A stretch of DNA of 64,000 nt from Gnetum montanum (taxonomy: Eukaryota; Streptophyta; Gnetopsida; Gnetales; Gnetaceae). Below the pieces are notes generated by a model. It was not told the DNA's origin and made no database searches. It saw nothing but the letters and a program-made list of their open reading frames with translations. The DNA is taken from contig MNCI01004759.1 of the NCBI GenBank assembly GCA_015680685.1, positions 7,644 to 71,643 of the forward strand, given 5' to 3'. Positions 23,561-34,605 of the stretch are shown piece after piece (the first letter of the stretch is position 1; each line of letters begins with the position of its first letter). The position numbers and the translations under genes are program-made.

Positions 23561-24009
23561 GTTTACCTACCTATATATAGGTGGCCAAACTTAATGATTC
23601 TCACATTTTCTTCAAAATGAAGGGGGAGTTTTTCAATTTTTTAGAGCCCAAAATCTTCCAAGAGGCATATATTCCTAAGTTTTTATCCAATTCATTCCAT
23701 TCTTCAACCCTATAGTTACGAAAGGCAAGCTCTTTATCATGGGGACTGCAAACATTAAGTTTTTCACAAATTTTTTTAAAATCCCACAAGGTTTAACAAA
23801 GGAATCAATATTAAAACAATAATTTATAAGAGTTAAACCCTTCCAATAAGCTTAGGTAACATTCTATGTTGAAAATCATCAAAATAATAATAAAATAATC
23901 AATCCACCATGGTTCAAAATTAGCGTAAGTGTAACTACCTAATCAAGAAGGTACTTCAATGCTATAAGTTACTAGTGAATGATAATCCTTGATTATGTTT
24001 TGACCATAG

Positions 24010-26856
24010 ATGGAATCTAAAGGAAAACATGCACAAGGAGAACCATTTCAACCAAGGGACAAACAAACACAAATAGGAAGGGATTATGAACAATGCCATG
24101 AATAAGCAAAGACCCATTCCATGAGACCTCTTCAGGAGGATTCTAAAGTGGAATCTATCTAACAGATTCCTAAACAAGCTACTACAATAGAATATTCATA
24201 CTGAGATGAGACACCTAAACCTAAACCAAACCTTGAGGTTACATTAATAGACGCATACCTTAGGTAGATCATGAATAACGAGGTCTAGAACTCCATTCTC
24301 CAAGAGTTTAACTTTAGACTTCTCTTGGAGTTCACATGTTTAGAAGTTAAGAATCAGCTACAAAACTCTTCCATGTGGCCCATAATTACTTTCAATGTGG
24401 TATGGTACCTAGAAGAGACATACCTATTCTAGAATAATTGGAAAGTTGGTTCAATGGTCAAAATCAAGAACATCCCAGTGTCTTGCTCAGTGAAGGCTAT
24501 CATAGAGACCTTTGGGTTACCAGAAATGGGAACAAACCTTGATGAAATTCTCATGCAAGTAGATCATGATTTCAAGAAAGAATGAATGCAGTGGTGTTAT
24601 GGAGTTGATCATAATGAGTTTGATGTACTAATCATGCCAGAACATGCATACTTCAAAATTATAGCCTTTTAACTTAATCCAATGGTTACACCAAGCAAGA
24701 TTAAAGTCTTCTCCACTTGTGCATGTGCCACTCTAAATAGTAGACTCCCAATCAACCTTCCATAGCTTATCCATCTTAAGATAGAAAAGTAGTTTAAAGA
24801 AAATGAACATGGAAGAAAGGTACTTTCCTTTCCATGTCTCATCCAAAAATTATGCAAGAGTGGAGGAATAACCTACTATATAAATGATGCTATCTGATGT
24901 GCTTCATCTACCTCTTGGGTGGACATGATGAAGGATAATATGCTTGCTAATATATCTAAAAAAAGGAAAAGAAACCATCACCTCCATCACCCATTTACAA
25001 AACAATGCTAGAGGCCCATCCTACCCTGAGTTCATGCGTGATATCTGAAAGTAGCTCTTGTGAGAGCAGAAGTAGCAAGCAGGAATGAGTGGTGGTGATC
25101 TATTTGTGTATTGTCCAACAATGAGTCACCTCAATGAAGCGGCTCAAACTATCAGCTAGATGGAAGGAGGAAGGCTAATTTTCTCAACCAAAAGAATGTA
25201 TTTGCATGTAAGTTTAAATCTTGATGCCTGAGAGGTAATGGTATCACTCTCTTAGTAGCAATAATTCCTATAAATCTCTATTACCTTTGCTAGTACATCT
25301 AGAGGAGGATGAGGGACCAACTATCTTATTGATGTAGCACCATGGGCAGGAGAGAGTAGCAAAGATGGTTGCTGATAGAATTGCTAAGGAAGTTAATGCA
25401 TCTGTAGCATCTATACCAAATGTTTCTACACTTGAAGATGTGCAGACATCGATAGGAATAGTTAGTAGCAGATTGAGTGTAGCTTAGCACAAGGAGTTGC
25501 TAGACCAATTGGTGGGAGCTGAATAACTAATTTTGAATGTCTTTGACCTTCCAGATACAATCAATATAACCTAGTTAGAGCTACTAGAAGTAAGGGGCAA
25601 GTGCATTATATTGGAGGGAAAACTCAAAATAGCCCATGCATAAAACCAACACTTGGTTGTAGAGTTTGATGAATTAAGAGCCCATCTTTTTGATCCCACA
25701 TTTCTCAACCCTACATTGACACATGAAGAAGCTTTCAAATAGCTTCAAGGCAAGCTCAAGAAGGTTTCGAATGCAAAAGAGATTACTATCTTTCATTAGT
25801 CCTTGGCCAATGGCACAATGTATAATATCCAAAAAGCCTTGGACTAGAATCGCTAGGAGAATGTGTATCTGACCATACAAAATGATCACCTGCGGAATGT
25901 TGATGTAAAAGAGTAGAAAATGCAAGATTTTATCCATCAATAATAGGAGTAGCTAGCCAAAGTATATAATGAACTAGAAAAATTAGCATTCAAAAATAGA
26001 AATCTCCCCATGGAGGAATTCTAAGCCTCCACTAAAAATCTGCAATAGAGATAACTATCTAGAAAAATAAGGCTCTCAAATTTAAATGAGTCAAGAACCA
26101 TTACACATATCAGGTTGGTCTACAAAAAGAAATCAATTAGAAACACATCTAGATGATGGAGGTAAAAGTCGATGAGCCATCTAGTAGCTCGAGAAAAGAT
26201 GTGATGTCTAGAATTCTATCTTTGCTGGGCTCAATAACTATAACAAAGTGGAGATCTAGATGAAAGAGCTATAGATTAGAGGGATGATGGATTACATGGA
26301 GCTTATCAATCTCTATTAAGCAAATCTCATGATGCTGACTAATGGACAGCTATAGTCCAAATTAGAGAAACAAGTGATTAGTTTGTACTTGTTGTATGAA
26401 GTAGAGTTCAAGCATCATAAGGACACTATGTAGAAGCTTGAGATTACTAATGTCAAGCTCAAGGTTCTTAAGGCAAAGTTCACTTATTAATGATCGACTA
26501 ATGAGAACCTAGACAAGAGGATGAATGACTACTAGGAGCTACAGAATGTAGACAAGGTGTTTGATGTTGAACACAAACTTTTCACTACCTAGTTTGTCAA
26601 TGTTAAGGAGCTATTTTTGACAATGCCCTATCCTTGAGATGATCCCACTCTAGCCCATATTTGAGATGCTACATGGACTATGAAGAATCCTAGTGGAAAG
26701 GAGAAGAAGATGAAGGCACTGTTAGACACCTTTTATCTTCCACTAGAAGTTGCAGGTGTTGCAGGATAACTACAACTACCTCAACCACCATGTCAACCTA
26801 AAGTAGGAGAAGGTCCTTTGGAGCCTCAAGAGCCTCCACTAGTTAGGACTAATTGA
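24010..26856 (+). pseudogene. ORF2 of element e1 (accessory protein, transposon-associated domain plus coiled coil)
   Basis: The start is MESKGKHAQGE at 24010; the end is EPPLVRTN-stop at 26856. It is about 949 codons with many stops, mostly TAG. The N-terminal part (24440-24900) has VKIKNIPVSCSV, TFGLPEMGT, PSKIKVFSTCACATLN and SFPCLIQKLC. This order resembles the 'putative plant transposon protein' domain (PF20167, my assignment from memory of the family). The C-terminal part (25330-26650) is Lys/Glu/Leu-rich, probably coiled coil, and includes HKELLDQL, shared with e2 and c. Function unknown. It is transcribed in the same sense as the element and preceded by a TATA-like block at 23570, which suggests separate expression. 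Confidence 0.65.
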
Positions 26857-27087
26857 TTTTCTTCAACATCTTCATGCCATCTGAGGAATTGTGTTTGTTA
26901 ATTTTGTGTTAGTATTCAATTTTGTTGTCCTGAATACCAAAATTTTGTAATTAATGAAAAACTATAGACTTTGGACACTTAGTTTTTATTATGCAATTTG
27001 TGTATTTGTTTTTTATGTGAATAGTCCCATAACTTCTCAAATTTTGTAAATGACTCAAGGATTAATTTTCATTAAATCATGGCGGTT

Positions 27088-27290
27088 TGATGAAGCATCA
27101 TGGTTTGGCTGCATCAATGCGATGCCATTGATGTAACCTAGTTGATAAGATCTCATTGACATAGGGTTTGACACATTGATGTGTATCCATTGATAGGGCT
27201 CCCTATTTCACATATAAATACACACTCATCAAATACATAAGCATTGTTCCAAGTGATGCTTGAAACTAGATAAGGATCCATAGTTGTGGT
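27088..27290 (+). repeat. 3' LTR start of e1 (U3 only), CATCAATG-type array
   Basis: Starts TGATGAAGC after a polypurine-like CATGGCGGTT. Palindrome units start at 27112, 27126, 27140, 27154, 27174 and 27188 (spacing 14, 14, 14, 20, 14). The TATA box (CATATAAATACAC) is near 27222. The LTR breaks off near 27290. Confidence 0.8.
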
Positions 27291-27324
27291 TATGTAGCAC
27301 CAGAATGCAAAAGGAGTAGTAGAA

Positions 27325-28638
27325 ATGATTAAGGATTACATCAAACAATCACTTAATGTACTTCTTATGCCACTAATAGATCTAACTAGAGCTAGGGATT
27401 CTCAAATGCTAGCTGGTGCCTTGATGACTCCTACTAAACATAAAGATGTGCTAGATCAACTATTGCAAACTGGGCAAGTCATGAAAACTTTTTTTAACAT
27501 CCCAGGTGATGTCATTGTAGTGAAATCACAGTTAATAGTAACCAAAGGTAAGCTGGTCATGGAAAAAACTAGGGAAAAGCATGCAGAAAATGAAATTCTT
27601 AGACTACAAGAAGAGTTCTCAACCTTGAGGGATGAATGTAGACATCCTACTCAATATGTTGCACATGATCAACTAGAGTAGTTTAGAATAGAGCAAATTA
27701 ATCACCTCATGGAGGAAAATAGGCAAATGGAAAATGAAAAGGAGAAAGTGGTGTGGAATGCCTTAATAGCAAAAGTGTAAACTTCTGCACGTGCTAATGC
27801 ACTCATTGTGGCATAGGAGGAAAACAAATAACTCACTGCAAATAACACTAGGTTGCTAATGTAGATAAGCAGAAAAACACATTGAAGGAGAGCATCCATT
27901 AGTTGAGAGAATAATTAATGAGAGTCAACTAGGATATGAAGTACATAACAAGAGAAAATATAATCATTTTAATAAAGAATGTATGCATGATTAGATAGAA
28001 ATATACTATTGATATGAGTGCATGGTAGAATGATGCTAAGAAGCACAAGAGGCTTAAGGAACATTTTCACAATTAGGTGGGCATGTATAAAAAAGTTAAT
28101 AAGAAATAAATCTAGATGAGAAAAGCCTATATTAATTCCATATCCACACAATATCTAGAATAGCAAACCATCTTGGATAGTTATGCTCATGTCCACATAT
28201 GCATTTTAAGTAGTAGCCACATATGCATTGTATGAAAAGGATTTTGCAAATCGAAAAGATGCTCTGCAAAAGATTCATGTAGCAAACTATGAATTCAAAA
28301 TAATCAAATCTAGCTATGAAGGGTAGAAATATGTTGCAACAAACTTGACCAAGAGAATGTTTGATCATCAAGAGTGATGCAAGATGTCTAGGGCATTTAA
28401 ACAAGAAAAAGGAAAGTTTGCGGCATGGTATGTTAAAGCCAATCAAATGTTTCCATAGCTATAATATCCATGGGATGTACCAGCTTTATCACACATTACA
28501 CAATAAGCATGAAGGGTACATGACCCTTGAACAAAAGAAGTGAAGCTTTAGGCACTTCTAAATAGATATAATTTTCAGAAGCTTGATGACAAGGAAAAGC
28601 AACCAATGGAGGAGCCACCATCACCAAGCATTACATAG
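27325..28638 (+). pseudogene. ORF2 tail of element e2 (coiled coil)
   Basis: The first 118 codons after 27325 are open: ASP/LYS-rich text with MLAGALMTPTKHKDVLDQLL and TFFNIPGDVIVVKSQLIVTK, then a Glu/Lys heptad-like run ending HDQLE. After that stops appear, and the protein ends PMEEPPSPSIT-stop at 28638. The same C-terminus is seen in c, and PMEEPP also in d. The N-terminal domain is missing because of the e1/e2 junction. Probably a coiled-coil structural or RNA-binding partner; function not known. Confidence 0.65.
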
Positions 28639-28841
28639 GCTACATTGAGCTTCATCAAGTTTTATTTTTGTTAAAATTTTATCTTGTCATGTCTTCTGTC
28701 CATTTTTATAAAAATAACTATAGCATTTAGTGTTATGTATATAGTTAAGTCAATCATTAAATCTACCTCCTAATTTTGTCAAGGACTATATACTCATTTT
28801 GTTTTAACTTAAGGATGAGTTTCCAGTCAATTGTGAGGGTA

Positions 28842-29661
28842 TGATAAAGTCAATTTTTATTTGGCTATGATATCATATATCTGATATCACAGCTATGATA
28901 TTGTAGATCTGATATTGTAGCATGAGCTAGGTCATCACAAATGGCATATCGCGGAATGCATGCTAGCCTATAAATACAACACTTAGGTACCCATTGATAC
29001 GACTTCCTATTTGAGCACTATTGTACATAATCATTGCAATGTGTGTGGTTATAAAGATAAGCATTTTGATAAATCTTGTAGCACTTTGAAATAGATTAAA
29101 TATTCCCTTTATACATTTAATATTTTAAGTAATTTCCTTTAATGCTTTATGTAATTAAAGAAATTAAATTAAGCTAATTTAATCTAGATTAAGCTAATTA
29201 AAATATAACAAATACCAATTAATTAAACACATAAGTACAACCACTTCAAGCATACACTTAGCACATGATAATCCTAGTAATGCTTAATGTTTGGCAACAC
29301 GGTAGCTTTAAATATGTTCAGGATGTGTATAGCAAGTCAGAATAGATGCTTATGTTAGGATTAGTTAAATGTTAGTTAGTTAGAATAAATTACTAATTAA
29401 ATATATAATTCCTCATTCTTTATTCTTAGATGACTGAGAACATAAAACATAAAAATGATAGAATTCATATGCCTCAATTGCACTTAACCATACATTTGCA
29501 TTTCACAACAGTAATTGGAAAGATAACAATTATAATGGTTAGTTTCATCTCCTAGAGACCAATATACTTAGAAGGCTATAAGTCCATATAATTCAAACAA
29601 ATCATGCATGAATGCTTAGTGATTCATATGGTTGGGTGTAGGGTCTACTCGCTACTCATCA
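28842..29661 (+). repeat. 3' LTR of element e2 (820 bp)
   Basis: Ends TGATAAAG and GCTACTCATCA. GATATC units start at 28869, 28883, 28897 and 28911 (spacing 14, 14, 14). TATA box CCTATAAATACAAC near 28970. R-U5 resembles the f LTR, although f carries CATCGATG units. Confidence 0.88.
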
Positions 29662-30657
29662 ATTTCTAATAAAGATAAACATCCATTTTGTTTTATTTAT
29701 TCTATTTTCTATGTATTTTTCTCTAACATCGTATGCTTTTCTTTTCATCATTAGTCTATGTTTAGAATAATGCTCTTCTCTATTATAGTTATTTTCATTA
29801 TTTATGTCATCACTCTTATCAATTTATTATAGCTTTTATCTTTTTTCATCATGCAACCTACTATGTTTGTGTTCAATTTAGAGATCATGTTCTTAAATCA
29901 CTAGCATTTGTGATGGTCCATAAAGTGGTTATAGGATTATTTAAAGCCACATGTAAAGTACATCTTTCTAATAAATATGGGCGGAATTTTGTGGAAGAAT
30001 TTATAAAACAATTTCACTACCATAATAACAATATTAAATTTTGTTAAATATAGAATTACAAATTGTAACTTACTATGATTTTTTTACTTCTATGTGTTAT
30101 TTGGTATTACATTTTTTGAAATGTTATCATGACACCCATGGTTTAAAACTCAAAACACTATGGTATTGTTAGCCTAGTTGTTGAGTTATATGTCAACCTC
30201 CAAAAAAATATTAATAATAAGCAAAGAAAATTCAGAGTACATAATTTTTGCATTGAGTAGACATCATCAAAAAATATAAAAAGAAATAACTTTTTGATTT
30301 AAGGATTAGCTATAAAAGTGTACAATATTAAAATTTATATTTTGAAAAAATAAGTGAATAAAATTCATTCTTAGTAAGGAGGAATGTCCTAGTTCTAATA
30401 AAATTTACATTACTTTTAAACATCTATGCTTGAACTTAAAATAGTAAAAGTGTTTAAGATAGAAAGTTATGTCTTAATACCAATGTTTATTTCAAAGCCA
30501 AAAAGTGGCACCACCAATGGAAGATATTTATTTCATCACTTGTTATTTTTCTTATATTAAGTAACCTTGCCATAACTATAACCTCCTTGTAAACACTAGT
30601 TTTAATTTTTGAGTTAATAGTATTCCTGTTAGACAAGGAAATATTTGTCTTACAAAC
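29662..30657. other. Older host sequence left of element g, no gene seen
   Basis: AT-rich sequence without recognisable frames. It continues at 35473 after element g; CAAAC at 30653-30657 and CAAGC at 35473-35477 are the likely target duplication. Confidence 0.5.
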
Positions 30658-31491
30658 TGATGGGATGTGATATTGCATGGGCCACGATATCACGTCCGCC
30701 ATGATATCACATCCCACGCGATATAGCATTGTCCACCGCAATATCGTAGTGTGCCGCAAAGTCTATAAATAAGAAGCGACTCTCCCTTGTTTTCTCATCT
30801 AGATCTAGACCTTAGTAAAAATTTGGCAATTTGACCTCTCCAAAGATAGAATATTTTCCATGTGCCCATAGTAGGAGCTCCAAAGTGAATGGATCTTTAT
30901 TTGAGCAAACATTGTACCTGAACACAAGTTTGTGTACAACAATAAAGACAAACTTCTTGGATAAACCTTGCAGTGCATGAAATAGTCTAATTAGGATTTT
31001 ATTTATTGTTATTTACTATTTTCCATTTAAATGCTTTATTAGTTATTAAATCTCTCTTAACCCTTCTCTCCTAGTTAAGTACCTCAGTACAACTGCTTCG
31101 AGCACGTGCGTTACGCTTGGTGATCCCAGCAATGATTAGCATTTGGTAACCAAGGTTGCATCGGTTTAGGCTGTGAACGGTAAGTGGGAATGGATGCTAA
31201 CACTAGGCTAATTAAGACTTATTTAGTTAGTTAAAGTTAGTCAATTAGTCTCTTCAACCCTTTACCTTGTCAACTTAGGAGATAAAATAGAAAAGACATA
31301 TAAAAATCATATACCTTGGACTTACTTAACCATACTGTGAAAAATACAAGTAATTCTGGGAAGATAATGAATAATTAACCTTAAGTATTCCATGAGGCAT
31401 GTAGGCACTTAGTCTGCAAATTTTGACTGGATCACGTGTGTTATGCTCATATTCGTATGGTTGAGTGTAGGTGTACCTCACCACTTAGATA
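30658..31491 (+). repeat. 5' LTR of element g
   Basis: Starts TGATGGGATGTG. Units (GATATC or one-base variants) start at 30669, 30686, 30703, 30720 and 30740 (spacing 17, 17, 17, 20). TATA box CTATAAATAAGAAG near 30764. The end has decayed to CCACTTAGATA. Confidence 0.88.
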
Positions 31492-31503
31492 AGATCTAAC
31501 AAC

Positions 31504-32300
31504 CATAAAAAGAGAAAACCCTTATTTAGAACCAAAAGCCTAGTCAAGCTCTCACAACAACAAGTAGTTGAGTCTATGATCACTCCTTCGACATATAAGG
31601 CTTCAGAGCTTCCTTCCATCCAACAACAGATCTTAACATATACGATTATGTTAACACATACCGTAACCAACTGGATCAAGGTAGGTCACCTTCCTAGGAA
31701 ACTATCTAACCCTGGGATTCCCTTAATCTACCTTCAAGTCACTGAGAACGAACCACATAAGGCTCTTCTTGACTCAGGTTGTAAAGTCAACTTAATTTTG
31801 TGAGAAATGTATCAATCCTAGAACGTGCCTTAACTTAAGAAGATAAATATTCAACAAGAGCTGGTAGACCAGTTCATCACCATTCCCTTGGGATTGGTGG
31901 AGGACATCATTACGACTATGTGGGGTTGGTCTTACCCAACTGATTTCCTGGTGATAGAAGTTAACAATGATAAAGGGCACTTCCCAATTATAATGGAAAG
32001 GGCATGGCTAAGTGCAATAGACACATGCCTAGGGATTCATGACCTTTCCTTAGAAATATCTAAGGCAAACATTTATAGAAAGATCGAGAAGAAGAAAGTT
32101 CCATGCATCACATACAGTGACTCATCGGGTGATGACCTGGAGGAATGCACAACATCTCCTCCATGCAGTAGGTGTGCCCTTAAAACTATAAGACAAAGAT
32201 GCATGTATGTAGCAACCACACAACAAGTAGTAGACACCCGATGGTTGATAACTACTTAGAAGAGCAAACAAAAAATATGCATGGAAAAAACTAGGGAAAC
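31504..32300 (+). pseudogene. Aspartic protease of element g, nearly open
   Basis: The best-preserved protease in the window. The N-terminal segment has VTNWIKVGHLPRKLSNPG; the active site is KALLDSGCKVNL (about 31768-31803), with the catalytic Asp present. One TGA (from CGA) follows at about 31801. After that come LGLVEDIITTMWGWSYPTDF, FPIIMERAWLSAID (the Gly of MGRAW is Glu) and IEKKKVPCITY. It directly follows the 5' LTR without gag, so it could not be expressed as a normal Gag-Pro. Confidence 0.82.
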
Positions 32301-32455
32301 AACTCATGCTAACAACGAAGGCATAGATACATTGGAATATGAGTGTCGTTGACTTTCACCCCTTAATCTAAGAACATCAGTTGAGAGAAGTTGGACACTT
32401 CTTAAAAATTCAAATATGTGCTCATTATTTGGGATCTCTCCCTCTCCATTCAGTC

Positions 32456-32469
32456 ATGGGGGAGATGGC
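32456..32469 (+). other. Second polypurine tract, element g
   Basis: ATGGGGGAGATGGC after CATTCAGTC. The same CATTCAGTCATGGGGG context precedes the real 3' polypurine tract at 34605. Confidence 0.7.
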
Positions 32470-32505
32470 CACCTATGCTAATCATTTGGGGCCCTCAGTT
32501 CTTTT

Positions 32506-32690
32506 TAAGTTTTTTTTTACACATTTTTTTTACATGTTTTAGTTTTACACGTTTTTTTTACAAGTATTTGTTTTACACATTCTTGTTTTACACATTTTTT
32601 TTTTGCACATTTTTTTTACACGTTTCTATTTTACACGTTTTTGTTTTACAAATTTCTTTAACTTTTCTTATTTTTGTTTTACATCATCGT
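32506..32690 (+). repeat. T-rich TTTTACAC tract of element g
   Basis: About a dozen irregular tandem units of TTTTACAC(A/G)TTTTT, 12-16 bases each. The same kind of tract is at 21990-22160 and, on the other strand, at 42920-43085 and 63160-63320. Confidence 0.75.
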
Positions 32691-32699
32691 TATACTTTT

Positions 32700-33946
32700 T
32701 CATTTTGTGTGTGTCATCCACCCTGTAAGTTTGTCATCCAATAAGTGTTCTTCATGATGGTATGAACTATTTTCATGTTGATTGCTAATGTTTGGTTTTT
32801 ACCTTTAAGTCACAATGTTGATACTAAGGTATGTTTCTTTTGATATAGCAGGCAATGAGTTCACTTCATCCATTCATCCACAAGTTTCTATGGTCTCTCT
32901 CGGCTTAGAAATGGATAGTCCCTTTCAATAATAAGAACTATAATGAATCGGTGACTGGGCATTTCTCAAACTAAGGAAGGACTCAAGAATTGAAAAAGGG
33001 TGTGACTTCAAGGGAACTTGATGATTTTGTGTTGGCCATTCTCTTGGGTGCTTAGATGTTTTATTCTTGAGTTTTCTTGTCGTTTCGATGTTATCCAATC
33101 ATTGGGAAGCTGAGCAAATAAAAATAACAAAGTCTTTGCATGGTGTGGTTCTCATGCATAAACACATAAAAAAGAGAGTGAGAATTCATAGAACACCCCT
33201 TAGACAAAATAATCCCTTGGGCTACAAACATTGGTTATGGAACTCAAAATAAAAATGTTCCCTCTAACTAAGGCCCTTTTCGCTCCCCATTCTCTCCTCC
33301 TTGTTTCATCGGGATGGTGGTGGCTCTTGGGTGAAGGCATTCTTGTTACTTCAAAAGGATGGTTTGGCCAAATGCATTAATGCAAATTCACTGGAAGTGG
33401 TTTGTTTGAGGTTGGAGTTGGAATGAGATTTCCCAAGTCACATTAATCATGCAACACATAACGGGCTATACACCACCTTATTCTTGGAATTCCATTCCAT
33501 TCTCTTCTCTCCATCCTTCTCTCCATTGTTCACCTCATTGCCAGTTCTATCATTAGTGTATATATTTTGGTTGATGCATTGTTTTCTTTTTGGTAAATTC
33601 TTGCAGTTAAGACTTTAACTCTTGTTCCAAATGACATTCCTAGAGGCTACAGACTCCTTGAATGTAGGTTTGTCAAGGCATTAAGGGCATGATCTTGCTT
33701 TGGGGAGGACCCACTGACATTCCTATTTGGTGCACCAGTTAACTTATTTCCCCTAACATTCTTACAATCTATTTTATTTTGTTCATTTCCATCTTGACAT
33801 CCATTTCATCGATGTTATCGCTGTCTCTTTTTCTCCATCTTTCTTGTTCTTTTTATTTCTCCATTTTATTGCTACCGGAGGTTCGTGATTAGTCATGGGG
33901 GTATGGGGCCCAATTTTTTCAATTTTATCCTAACCCCTACATCTTC
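32700..33946 (+). other. Conserved non-coding block of element g
   Basis: Matches e1 22180-23150 and, inverted, 41880-42900. A further copy of the polypurine motif (TCATGGGGGTATGGGG) lies at 33895-33912. No gene seen. Confidence 0.6.
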
Positions 33947-34270
33947 GGTAGTCACCAATATGATATCTCCATATTCGTATCAACCATACCACAACCTATC
34001 CAACATCCTTTCACCAAGCAAGGTATGAGTTACATTATGATCCATTTACCCTTGCTAATCTAAGATTGTGTTGTGTGTGTAGATGATGATCATACAACAA
34101 TAGATTGGTAGTTACCAATATGATATCTCCATATTCGTATCAGCCATACCAAAACCTAGCCAAGATACCTTTCACCAAAGCAAGGTATTAGTTACATTAT
34201 GATCCATTTACCTTTGCTAATCTAAGATTGTGTTGTGTGTGTAGATGATGATCATACAACAATGGATTGG
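33947..34270 (+). repeat. Tandem duplication, period about 160 bp
   Basis: Unit 1 at 33947-34106 and unit 2 at 34107-34270, both starting GGTAGTCACCAATATG or a close variant and ending in ATCATACAACAAT(A/G)GATTGG. Element a shows at least the end of the same unit at 1-85. Confidence 0.85.
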
Positions 34271-34605
34271 ATCTAGAGGGAACACTTGGAATGGAGTAGT
34301 GCTGGAAGCAGCTATGCAAGGAGCAATATTGATGACGTGCTTATGGATGGACAATGAAAGGCACAATCTTGGTGTTGGTAGCAGCAACACTTCTTTCTCT
34401 CTCTCTTTCCCAGCTGCCAAATGAGGCCTGATGTCAATGTAATAAGATGTTCACTCTTGTTTTCATGAACACCAGTTTTTTCTTATCTTGTAATGATGAT
34501 CCGTTCACATGTCATCCCATTAGTTTCATTTGAGTCAATAATCCCATACAGCCCCAATATTCTGTAAGGAACTCAAGGACGAGTTTTTATTCAGTCATGG
34601 GGGTA

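Larger units (their letters stand above)
21815..27290 (+). mobile_element. Element e1: 3' half of a plus-strand element with full ORF2
   Basis: Order: integrase tail (21815-21930), second polypurine tract (21941), T-rich tract, non-coding block, internal TATA region (about 23570), ORF2 (24010-26856), 3' polypurine tract, start of the 3' LTR (27088). The 5' half is missing; the left edge is the foldback. The 3' LTR is cut near 27290 and joined to ORF2 sequence of e2. Confidence 0.8.
27291..29661 (+). mobile_element. Element e2: 3' end of a plus-strand element (ORF2 tail and 3' LTR)
   Basis: ORF2 tail 27325-28638, 3' spacer, polypurine tract (TTGTGAGGGTA), LTR 28842-29661. It is homologous, inverted, to 9853-11345 of element c. 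The left side is joined to the broken LTR of e1. Confidence 0.85.

Noticed and set aside
27291-29661. e2 as the continuation of e1 in one element
   Set aside because: A broken LTR with its own array and TATA box (27088-27290) lies between them, and e1 already has a complete ORF2.
30487-30759. 90-codon minus-strand frame over the start of the g LTR
   Set aside because: It crosses the LTR boundary and reads through the palindrome array; not a gene.
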